NCBI GenBank assembly: GCA_027604005.1
Contig: JADGJT010000347.1
Span: 1 to 24,010, forward strand
DNA from: Dinochytrium kinnereticum
Taxonomy: Eukaryota > Chytridiomycota > Chytridiomycetes > Chytridiales > Chytridiaceae
Direction: 5' to 3'
Length of the DNA stretch: 24,010 nucleotides
Shown here in pieces: positions 1-11,039 of this stretch (positions within the stretch are counted from its first letter, which is position 1; the number at the start of each line of letters is the position of its first letter). Below the pieces are notes generated by a model that was given only the letters and a program-made list of their open reading frames with translations, had not been told where the DNA came from and made no database searches. The translations under genes were made by a program, and so were the position numbers.

Positions 1-779
1 ATACGTTAAAATGGGGCAAAGCTGGAATTAGGCAGGAGTTGTAGAAATGCTCGGGAGAAGGCTTGGTATCCTTCACCGATGTCTCACAGACCGGACTGAG
101 TATGATGTTTGAGCTAATGTAAGTTATCAACCCAACACTTCTTTATAATCTTTGTTAATGGTTCGAGTTTTCTTCGCATGGCCATTATGTCCTTGGGTAC
201 ATCCTGGTCAAGTGACCCGCTGCAACTGTAGTATTCTCGAGCTCTAAATGCCCTGTCGAAATCAGGGAAGGAGAATTGCCCAGGAGAATGCCATAACAGA
301 GTCTGGCAATTTCTGACTTCTCGTCTTTGACACAAAGATTTTTGGTGGATGACGGGTTTTGGTGCATGCAGACGTTGGGAGTGGTGCGCGGCTTGCGATG
401 ACAGAGTCTGGCAATGTTGCAAAGATTGTTTGTGGAGGACGGGTTTTGGTGCATGCCAACGTTGGGGGTTGGTTTGGAGATGGCAGATGCTGATTGAACC
501 TGACAATCACAAGACACGTCTATACCGTTTCCTCCATTTCATCAGAACTACCAAAGAAGCGGTCTGATTGAGCGGGTGAAAACAAAAAAAGTGAAGAGAA
601 ACGTTGAATGGGAAATAAGGTCGCTTCTGCCCAGACATCGAAACTGATTTATCATGCTGATCTGGGATCACCAGTGCTTCAGATTGTGATAGAAGAACTG
701 AAACTGCCCCCACACCCCACCCCTCTCTTTGACCTTTATGCACTGCACTTCCATTTCGAGTGAATGAGTCACAAGGACA
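1..779. other. Region upstream of the first cyclase, no convincing gene
   Basis: No reading frame here has recognisable family features. Minus-strand frames covering about 114-517 are open for 80-130 codons, but their length is partly due to a direct duplication (296-490) and they match no family I know. The segment just before position 780 is presumably the promoter and 5' leader of the first cyclase. A TGAGTCA motif (AP-1/Gcn4-type half-palindrome) sits at 765-771, only about 10 bases before the start codon, so it is more likely incidental than regulatory. A terminal exon of a gene lying to the left cannot be excluded. Confidence 0.5.
296..490. repeat. Imperfect direct tandem duplication, about 90-105 bases per unit
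   Basis: Two neighbouring segments share long identical blocks. ACAGAGTCTGGCAAT occurs at 296 and 401. GACGGGTTTTGGTGCATGC occurs at 351 and 438, and each copy is followed by a similar ACGTTGGG block. The spacing differs between the two anchors (105 versus 87 bases), so one copy carries an indel of about 18 bases. It reads as an old local duplication. I see no terminal inverted repeats and no transposase, so a mobile element is not supported. Confidence 0.75.
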
Positions 780-3700
780 ATGATCGAGTCCAAATCGCAC
801 CGCGAGAATATTGCGGATGGGCTTTGGTTCTCGGACGATGTCATGGATGCTCGTACATTGTATTTTCCAAATCCCATGGAACGGGTTTACACCATTGAGG
901 TTGATCAGAATGCATTGCCGGTATCATTGGTCTAAACTGTTGTGCTTGGTTTTTAGAACTGTGGATCTGACGACGCAAGAATCAGTCTCAGAAATCTTCT
1001 AGCTATTGGTTTAAGCTTTGCATGTCTTTTGGAGTCTTTGGCTGTCGCTGCCTTCGTTAGGGATCACTCCGATGGAATCTCCTTTGGCCTTCAGGCCTTT
1101 TTTTTTGTACTGGGTCTGACATTCGGCCTTGTCGATTTATTTTTTTACCTTGGCCCGAATGGGAGGTTTGCAAGGGCTCAGGAAGGGAAATTGGCATATT
1201 ACATGGGGGTTCCCCAGATCTTTATATACTTGCAGCTTTTGAATTTTATGTTAAGGTAACTATTTTAAAAAAAAGTAAACAAACAAACGAGACGGTGATC
1301 TAACGAAAGATAGGACAGAGAACTTTTCTTATCCCCACGACTTCTTTTCATGGCAGGTCTCGCCGATCGGCTTCAATTATGCAGTATCTGGGGTGACCAT
1401 TGGGCTGTCCATGAAGGTTTTGTGTGATGCTTCACCAATTTGTAATGATTTATTGTATCAAATCTCTTTAGTTTTTCCCGTCCTTTCTGTCATCTGGATT
1501 CTTTCTCTTCCTTATTTTTATTCGAGCCTTGATTCTATTCAAGTATGATACGAATAGGGATTCATGGGTCCGGTGCATCGGATACATTGCGCCTGGAGCC
1601 GTTGCATTTTGTAAGCTTCAAATAAGCGTTATCTGCTGGCTTATATCTTGCAGTTGTGAATTATTCTGCCATGTATTTGTTCGAGAAAAGCTATAGATTG
1701 AAATTTCTGATGGCGAAACGGATTGAGATTGAAACTCGACGGCTGGAAGAGCAACAAGAAAACGTTAAAGCCATCCTGGAATTGGTCTTGCCACAAGTAG
1801 GTGCTGATGTTCGGGAGGGGGGGCAAGGCGTCATTGGAATAACCTTTTGTCAGGATGTCATTTCAAGGTTGCAAAACTGCAATTTTTGCTTCTCGGCTGT
1901 AAATGATCGTTTCGAAAAGGCCTTTTGCATTTTTATCGATTTCTTCAGCTTTAAGCAGCTGAATAGGATCGAACCAGAACTGGCTGTGCGGTTATTGAAT
2001 ACCACATTCAAAAGTTTTGACTCGCTTCTACGAGAGTTTCCTTCTGTGGAGAAGATAAAGGTGTGTTAACTGCGTAAAGTTCGGAAATATGTTTTGCGAA
2101 ACAAAACAAAAAGAAAAAAATATAATGGCGGGTTTTAGATTTACAGTTTTATTCACTCGTACTTACATGCTTTCTAACGATTTCTTGCCAAATAGACCAT
2201 ATCCAGCAAGACTCTCCTTTTGATAACATCACCGACACCAGATGCAGTAGTAGCAAAACACTCCGATACGATTACAAACCTTTGTCTTGAGGTTATCAAC
2301 CGCTTAATTTTCTTCAATCATTGCGATGTCGAAGCCTTAGATGCGGTCGGACCATCGCGATCCATTTCAATTGGCGTCGCATTTGGTGAAATTGTAGCAG
2401 GTATTTATGTCGCATTACTTTTTGCTTCCTTTTTAACATTATGATTAAAGGTATTGTTGGTGTGGAGAAGTTCTGCTACGACGTTTATGGGGATATCGTC
2501 AACACTGGTAAGCTCATATAGGTGGGATGACTGCTTTAAAAAAAACAACAACATTCCAGCCAGTCGCATGCAAACACTCGGGCTTGGACACCGTGTCCTC
2601 TGTACAGAAGAGACCTACGCAGAATTTTGCTCAGAGAAGAGTAGGACCATTGGCTTAACCATATCTAATCTCTTTCTCTTGTTCAGAAACTCTTTGGAAA
2701 AGTTGCGGGAGGCATGTGGTCAAAGGCAAAGGCTCGATGAAAATATTTTATCTGAACTCGTCGGGGAATGACGCCCTTAACGAAAGCGTAAGATACTCCA
2801 CTGTAACGCACCGGTCAAAAGTATTGATAAACAATGACTCAAAACATCCGGAGGCTGGGCTTTCCGACGACCCGGAGAACCCATCGGATGTGGAAACTAG
2901 GAGGAGAATAGATATAGGACTGGGAGGGGAAGCTTTACGAGCTATCATTATGTCGTTTAATACTAAGAACGCAGCTTTCTCAAGCTGCCGCAATGTAAGA
3001 TTGGCGGGGGCTTCTAACCCTAAGGACTATTTTATGAGCGGCGATGCAGACGAAATAAAAGCGAGGCAACTTGCTTCGGGGGAGAGGCGCCGGTCTGTCA
3101 ACATGCAGGGAAAGGATTTTATTGGCCGTGCTAAAGCGAAGGCTCAAATGTTTGCAACTTTTCGTGGAGTTGACATGGCGAGCATTTATCAGTCCATAGA
3201 ATCTTTGGATACGTCCGCTGATGTGGGGAGGAAACAGCTGCACACTGCGGCGATCGAAAAGTCAAGGCCATCACAGAAATTTCTTAACATCCTCAATTCC
3301 AAGGCGAGCCAGTGGACCTATATTGGACGGTGGTCCCTGATGTTTTTAGATCCAGAGATACAGCAAAAGTATAGGGATAATGTGCGAAAAGATGTTGGAC
3401 ATCGATTGAACACCCTCTTTCAGGAAGGATGCTCGGCGACGCTGATTTGTTTGAGCTGTATTATCCTAGGATCCATGTATAACTTTGTGGACTCCTCTCC
3501 AATTTCGAGACTAGTCATTATTCGTCAGGATGGTTTTACGAAAAATGGATTGTTCCCGACACAGCCGTGGATTGGGATCTCTATCGCCGTTGTTGGGTTT
3601 ATCTTGCAGATGTGGCTTTCCTGGTTTCATTACTTCAAAGTACGGCATGTGGCAGTGCGAAGACCAGATCCCAGGTCTAAAGTCGCCCCAGAAGGTGGAA

Positions 3701-5497
3701 AACAAAGGATGGAGGTGCCGCCTTTCAGAGGAGGCCTTATTTTTCATTACTCCAAGATCATCACGTCCTTTGCCGTGCTGCTTGGAGTGCAGATCACGGC
3801 TTACGGTAACACGTGGCTATCGTCTCAGGCGCTTATGTGCTTGTTTTTATCTTATTCTGCGAACCTTGACTGCGATGATGTAGAGCCGGATATTCCCTTC
3901 TATGCAATAGCGTGTTCAATCTTTGGACTTAGCGGAATCACTCATGCACTTTTGGCTTACTTTGGAATCACGAACTTTGTAGATTTCTTGATGATTATAT
4001 GTCTTACGATGATTGTGTTGACGGGAAAGTATAGATACTCTGCTGCCAAAAGGATGAATTTGCTCTTAAGCCTTAAGCTAATAGCGAGTCAAGAACTTCA
4101 GGATGTCGAATCGGATTTCTTTTACAGATTACTAGGTGCTATTCTTCCTGTTAGAGTCACTCATGATATGCTGAAGAATCTGGAATCTATTGGGAGGGTT
4201 TACCTTGAGCGTTTTGAGAGTGAGTGTTGACTGGTTGATTTTCTTTTAACGGTGAAGGTGCTCTAAAATCGATGATTGATAGATGTGTCTGTAATCCATC
4301 TCGATATAACTTCGTTCACGGTTCTTTCCAGTAATTTACGACCTCAGGATGTGATATCTCTTCTCGTAAGTTATTCTTCTCATCCCGTCTTGCTCTTCTG
4401 GTGGCTACTAACGAACCGAAGAATTTCCTATTTACGGAATTCGACGAGATCTGCGTTGAACATCAAGTGGAAAAAATCCTTACGATTGGAGACGCCTATG
4501 TTGCCATGAGAGCTCCGGGAGTTCGCACCACCGAACCTGCTGAGAGGGAATCCAGTGAAAAGAGGGCAATGCACCCACTATCTGCCGCCAATCTTCCTGA
4601 TGATAGCCAGAGCCTGAATTGCCCGAGCAGTGCGAATCCGCATTATAAGACAGATTTTTGTGACCTCGATCGCTTCAGGAACAGCCCAACCATCAGGAGT
4701 GATTCCAGCTCCCTGCTAAGGGCATTGGGTTCTCGATTGCCAAAGTTCGAAGAGACGCGTAAAAAACAAATTGCTGGAGATATGAGTGAAACGAATGCTT
4801 ATTCTGCTGCTGCTTTGGAAGTTTGCCTTGCAGCTCTGAAAATGCAAGATGTGGTTGAAGCGATGGTGTCGGAGTGGACGCGCACGGACGAAGGACAAGG
4901 GATGAAGGATGTTGATCAGTTTCAAAAATTGAAGGTACGGGTTGGGATACATAGTGGTACGGCTTTTGGATGCGTTACGGGTGAGTTTTCCGCCGCAAAC
5001 TTCGAGGCTTATACTCTCTCTTTACATGCTTTTTTATCGATAAAGGTGGTACGACGAAGATTAAGTACGAGCTCATGGGTGAATCAATAGAGGTCGCCGA
5101 GGTGATAGAGCAAACCGCCGTACCAGGCACTGTACGGGCATCACTTTCAACCATGCTTCTGATCACTGAAAACGTGGCCCTATCAAGTCTTTCTACTGTG
5201 GACAAAAGTTGGTGTGACGCCAACGCGTCCACTCTAGAAATGTACAATGACGGCAAGGAGATTGCAAGCACGAACGGGGTCAGCTTTATTGCAAGATGGA
5301 ACGCTCCGCGGGCTCCAAGTGCTGGAAACTTGCGGGATAGAGAAGATGGTTTGAATAATGCGGACGTAAGCGTTGGGCTTGCGGAAGGAGGCGCGATGGC
5401 GAAAAATGGGAGTGTAAACGAAGAGATGCATCTCGGGGGTTCTGGCGCAGGCGCTCAAACCAAATTAGGGGTCACGTTTGAAATAAAAAGATGCTAA
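780..5497 (+). CDS. 12-TM two-domain class III adenylyl cyclase, tandem copy 1
   Basis: Predicted to make cAMP from ATP at a membrane. Exons: 780-899, 957-1255, 1314-1416, 1472-1610, 1654-1796, 1854-2060, 2196-2400, 2451-2507, 2560-2640, 2687-4219, 4283-4365, 4422-4980, 5046-5497. All junctions are GT-AG and keep frame, giving 1326 aa. Layout: six TM helices (about 53-228); a charged helix like the cyclase transducer element (about 230-268); cyclase domain 1 (about 290-475) with FID at D297, KIKTISS with K337 and a Ser (S341) replacing the second metal Asp, then YDVYGDIVNTASRM with D416, N423 and R427; a linker with conserved FLDP near 670; six TM (about 700-898); cyclase domain 2 with metal ligands D970 (LDITSFT) and D1014 (TIGDAY), a ~95-residue insert, then VGIHSG. 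The start matches copy 2 at LWFSD and TLYFP. Lys and Asp at the base-recognition positions favour ATP over GTP. The class is confident; catalytic activity is inferred. Confidence 0.93.
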
Positions 5498-5657
5498 TGT
5501 TGGTGAACCATCAAACCTTACAAATACACAAACTCTGATCCCAGAAACCGTAAATCTTAAGATTCTCGGGTCCGTGGGATCAAATAATGCGAATCCATGT
5601 AAGTATCTCAAACCTCCCTTCGTTTTCTTTTGAGAACCAGGGGATGAAGTTAAAACA

Positions 5658-8600
5658 ATGAACGATGGGGTCGAAGACATTCATGAAAGGATTGCAGAGG
5701 AGCTATGGTTTTCTGATGAGATCATTGACCGGCACACGTTGTACTTTCCTGCCACCATGGAGAGAGTCTTCACTATTGAGCATATTGGGTCGGAGGATTC
5801 TAGGATTAATTTGAGGAACTTGCTTTATGTTGGTTTGGTTTATTATGCGATTTCGGAGGGTGTTGCCATCTCTGCTTATGTTTCTGGGCAGAGGACCGGG
5901 AACGGGGTTTCGATGGGGCTGGAGTTGACGCTGTTTCTTGTGACTGAGTTGGTGGGGATGTGCAACTTGAGGTACTGCATCTTGAATGTGGAAAGGTGGA
6001 AGAAATTTCATCTCAAGGCTGGGGCTTTTTATTTCCCCTTGCCTCAAGGAGTGGCCTACTTGAATCTTTTTGTGTTTACGTTGAGGTGATCCTTGCTTTT
6101 AGTCGCTTATGATCATTAGTTATTTGTTGTTTTTTTCGGTCATGCCGACATTGGTTACGTTTTGGTTTAAACGCCTTTCATGTAGGAACGAGAATTATTG
6201 CTACCCTTATGAATTCTTCACGTGGCAGGTTCGTTCGTCCTATTTATCCGGTTTTCATTTCTTGCACATATTTGATCTGCTCATACACAATCTTTACTCC
6301 ACAAACCCTCGTATGAATGGCAAAATGCAGCGGTCTAACGTACACTCTCCCTTCTTTTTCTACCTTAAAGGTTTCGTCAGTAGGCTTTATCTTTGTCCTC
6401 TCCGCCGCCATTATCGGCCTGACCTTTAAGGTTCAACTCTTATTATTTTGCGTGCCAATCTAAACACCTCTAATATTTCAGTTCCTCCCTGGATCCATGA
6501 TGTCAGCCGCAATTCTGTCCATTGTTCTATGGAGATGCTTGCTACTGTTTGCTGCAGAGTCGAAAGGAGATTATTGGATCCGGTCTTTGGGGTTTGTCAT
6601 GCCTGGCATTGTGACGTTAAGTGAGTTTCATCGTCCCAAGTCTTCCCGTTATGAAGTTATCCCCTACTTTTTTGTTTACAAATCGGCGTCTCCTCTCGTC
6701 TTTATCGAGTACTGGGCCCCGTTTAACTTTTTTCTTTGGTTGTTTCCTCTCATAGTCGTAAATCTCTGGGCGATGTATCTCATAGAGTACAGCTTCCGAC
6801 AAATATTCATAACCAAAAAGCGTCTCGAAATCGAAATGCGTCGTCTTCAAGACCGTCATACCAGTGTCGAAGGCATCCTCGAATTGATTCTACCAAAGGT
6901 TTGCCCTCAACCCCTCTCTTCCCATCCCCAGAATGTGTTCTCACCTTCACACGTAATTTTTTAAAACTAAGAATGTTATAACGAGACTTCAAACATCGAA
7001 TTACAATTTCTCGGCTGTGACAGATCGATTTGAGACGGCTTTTGCAATTTTTATTGATTTTGTCGGGAAGAAGACTTTGGACTCTTTGAGCCCTGAGCAT
7101 GCGGTCAGGTTTTTAAATACAATTTTTAAAGCTTTGGATTCGGTATTGCAGAAGTTTCCGGAGGTGGATAAGATTAAGGTGAGGCCCATTCGTCCCTGAT
7201 TCAGAAGTCGCCATAACTCTTTGTTGGTCTCACCTCACTTCTATCTGCATTCTTTCATCTTTGTATCATATTCATTCTTTGATCTCGAACGGAACCATAC
7301 CTTGCAACAACGAACACGCAGACTATATCCAGCAAAACGCTGTTGATCAGCAAACCTGCCGGCACAGATGAAATCCAGAAATGTGCCGCTGCAATAACGA
7401 AATTGTGCTATGAGACTTTGGAGAAATCTCGGTTTGCGAACAGTATGGTGTCCATTGGGATTGCGTTTGGGGAAATTGTGGCTGGTAAGTCTCACTCTTT
7501 TTACTTTAGTTAAATGCGACCTACTTACGCTGGGGGGGGGGGGTTTATTTTGTTTTTAGGCATTGTGGGAGTTGAGAAGTTTTGTTATGATGTTTATGGC
7601 GATGTGGTTAATACTGGTGAGTTTATGGTCTGAAATTGGGGGATTTGGAGAATGAAAAGTTTGCAGGATTGCTAATTATGACCATATGCTTGGAATCTTT
7701 CAGCGAGTAGAATGCAGACACTTGGGCTTAAGGAGTCGGTTTTGTGCACTGAGGACTCTTTTGCGCAGTTTTCGGAGGAAACTCGTGAGCTTTTTTTTCT
7801 CTCTAGTTTTTATGGATATTTTTTACGCGAAAAAATTACTTCCAAACTCAAACATTCATTCACTGGTTCCAACGATATCGTTAAAAAAAAATTCCCAACA
7901 AACTTTGAAATTCGACCTGGACAAAAAACAACCAAACATTCAACAAAAGGCGATCTATGGAACAGCGCAGGCAAACACTTTGTAAAAGGAAAAGGAGTTA
8001 TGGAAGTCTACTACCTCATCCTCGACCCCAAGCAACGGAAATCTCGTGCACCTTTCGGCTCATCCAAAGACCATCTTCCAGATCTCCCAATCTACTCTAT
8101 CTCGTCACTTCCAAAAGCCCCAGAACTCTCTTCTCATATAAACGACAAGAACGACCTTATCAATGATAATGATACAACTGCATTTAACGAAGTAACCGAT
8201 AAACGCTCCTCGCTTCCCACCTCCCCTTCCATCACATCCATTCCTCAGGGCACGACTTTCACTGCCGAAGAACACCATTACAGCACAACCAATATCAGCG
8301 CAGGTGACGATGCCGTTCGAGCTGTTCTAAGCTCGTTTCATTCAACACCTTCAGCCGGTCATGGGGTATTTGGAAGTCGAAGAGTTCGGTACACCACCGC
8401 TATGGAGTCTGAGCCCGGGCTGGTGACGGTGGGAGATTTGATGGACGTTTTAGGTGGAAAGAAATTTGACGTAATTAAGCGAGAGGAGATATCTAGTCAT
8501 TCTTTGATATTTGATCCATCGTTGAGGAGGTTTGTTGGGGTGAATAGGGTTGGGAATGAAGGGAAGAAGAATAATGATTCTTATATTGCTATGATGAACG

Positions 8601-11039
8601 AAGCATCCGCGAGTAAGGATGGGGGAAATAGATTTGATGGATTGTTGAAGGAGTTTGAGAATGTGTGGAAACATGTTGGGAAGACTTCACTTGTGTTTTT
8701 GGATCCTATGGTGAGGAAACGATATCGTCGACATGTTCGGAAGGAGGAAGACCACCGACTGAGAAGTTTGCTGCAGGAGAGTGCGGCTGCGACTATGATA
8801 TCAGGGGCTACCATTATTATTGCATGGTTGTATAACCTGTACGCGGATCATGATCGGAGGTTTACGAAAATCCGGGCGAGGAATGATCAGATTGCTAGGG
8901 AGGGGTTATTTCGAAATGCAGCAGTGGTGGGAATGGGATTTTCGATTGGATGTTTTTTGCTTCTCATGGGAGCTTCCTGGTCACATTATGCTTGGATGAG
9001 GTCTTTGGTTGACATGAAACGGAGACGGAAAAAACAAGTATCACATGCGAATGATAATGATAAACCAAGTTATCGTTTGCCACCGTTGTTTAGTGGGTGG
9101 TTGTTTCATGGGGTTAAGGTTTTAACAGCATTGGGGGTTTTGGTGGGAGTGCAGGTCACTCCGTATGGCCAAGTTTGGCTGTCACCTCAAGCGATTATAT
9201 GCCTTTTCTTATCTTACGCCGCGAACTTAGAGTTTGATTTTCTTGAGCCCGATCTTCCGTTCCACACCACTGTGGGGGTGATCGCTGTCGTGACTATTGT
9301 ACCTAACGTTGTTTTTTACTTCTATGGGATGTCGACTTTGAGCGATATGCTAAGAATGGGTTGGATGATCACGATTGTGTTGGGAGGGAAGTATCGACAT
9401 GCTTTGGCAAGGAGAGGGAATTTTTTGTTGAATGTGACGTTGGTCAAGAGTAGGGAGCTGCAGGATTTGGAGTCGGAGTTTGTGTTGGAGTTGTTGGGGG
9501 CTATTTTGCCGTTAAGGGCGATTGACTTTTTGTTGATGAAGTCTTCGCCTGCTGGGAAGTCATATTTGGAGAGTTTTGAATGTGGGTGTTTATATTCTAT
9601 TCCATTATTATTGTTATTGGTATCATTTTGATTATGAAGACGAGATTTGCGACGCGTTGATTTTTTTTTGTTGTTGTTGTTGTTTTTATTGAAACAGGCG
9701 TTACGGTGATTCATATGGACGTTACCTCCTTCACTGTTCTATCAAGCACAATGTCAGCCACTGATGTTATCGCTCTCCTAGTAAGTTCAATATCTTCTTC
9801 TTGTTCCTCTTTCCAAACAATACCAACCACTTCCTTCGCGGAGAAACCGCCTTAAACTTCCTCTGCTAACCATTCTTGCCTACCAACCCACTAGAACGTC
9901 CTCTTTACCCAATTTGACGAAATCTGCCACTCCCATAGCGTTGAGAAAATCCTCACGATAGGAGACGCCTACGTTGCCATGCGTATCCCTGAAAACCACT
10001 CCATCAAAGAAACTGAACGAACCACAGAGCTCTTGAAAGAACGGAAATCCTATCTCCTAAAAAGCTACTCTAGGGCCAAAAACCCGTCTTCCAACTATTC
10101 AACGAAATCAAACAAGCACGCCGTCACTGATCCCATCAACAGCGTGTCGAGAAAGAAGGGGAGTCTGAAATTGTCTATCAGAAGAGCACAAACGTTGAGG
10201 TTTGATACTGAGTTACGGAAGCTAGATCCTTCTAGGGGCGCTGGGAGGAAAGAATCTTTTATGTCAGATATAGTGGATGGGGAGCAGGAATCATTGCTAC
10301 AACCTATTCTGGAGCAACTTCCTCATGATTCTGGAAATCCTTTTGAAGATGCAGCAGCAGAAGCTTGTCATGCTGCGCTAGAGATGCAGGAGGCTGTTGT
10401 GGCGCTTGTCAAGAGCTGGGAGACATTGGGGAGCCGAGAAAAGCTTTGGTACCCTTTTTTGGTGCATGAGGGGGGCGAGAATGCTCTGGAGCACTTGCTT
10501 AAAATGAGAGTTCGAATAGGAGTTCATTCTGGGTCGGCTTTTGGGTGTTTGACGGGTGAGTTTCTTTTGGTTTTGGGGAAGGGGGCCCTGGTTTTCTTTT
10601 TGTTGCTTTTTTTTTTTCTTCACATGCCGCTCTTATTCTTCTTCTTCTTCTTTAACACACTTTCTCTTCTTTTCATCCCCTATTTTTTTCTTTTCTTTTC
10701 TTTTCTTTCTTTTGAATAGGCGGGAGCTCCAAAATCAAATATGAGGTTGTTGGGGAGGCTATGGATATTGCGGAGAAGATGGAACAGATTGCTATACCCG
10801 GGACCGTTAGAGTCTCTCAGTCGACGATGACTCTTATCACAGGACGAAATGTTACCACTGAGGAAGGAGAGGATGAAGCTCGGAGGGTTGAAAGCGTGAA
10901 GCACTTATTGGAGTTTGTTGCTGTTGATGGCGGGAAGGAGGGGACGTCGTATGAGGTCAGAGGGAAGGAGAAAGAGACTGGTGGTGAGAGTGAAGGGGGG
11001 TGTCATTCTGGTGAAGGAGGTGCTACGAGCAGCATGTAA
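5658..11039 (+). CDS. 12-TM two-domain class III adenylyl cyclase, tandem copy 2
   Basis: Paralogue of the preceding gene on the same strand, starting 160 bases after its stop. Exons: 5658-6085, 6186-6228, 6371-6430, 6482-6620, 6756-6898, 6972-7178, 7322-7484, 7560-7616, 7704-7784, 7950-9581, 9698-9780, 9895-10555, 10720-11039, giving 1338 aa. Several internal exons match copy 1 in length to the base (139, 143, 207, 57, 81, 83). Layout: six TM; signalling helix; cyclase domain 1 with D300, K340, D405, N412 and R416 and the second metal Asp lost (KIKTISS); linker of about 250 residues; six TM (about 719-900); cyclase domain 2 with D992 (MDVTSFT) and D1036 (TIGDAY), a basic insert of about 122 residues (about 1043-1164), then IGVHSG. 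Intron 7785-7949 has no stop and a length divisible by three; I treat it as an intron because copy 1 has one at the same codon. The pattern suggests one catalytic site built from both domains. Confidence 0.93.

Noticed and set aside
114..517. Minus-strand open frames as a real gene
   Set aside because: They run through a direct DNA duplication, overlap in several frames and show no family features. A terminal exon of a left-hand gene remains possible but unsupported.
780..11039. Guanylyl cyclase as the identity of the tandem pair
   Set aside because: The base-recognition positions in domain 1 are Lys and Asp in both copies, the adenylyl cyclase pattern, rather than the Glu and Cys typical of guanylyl cyclases.
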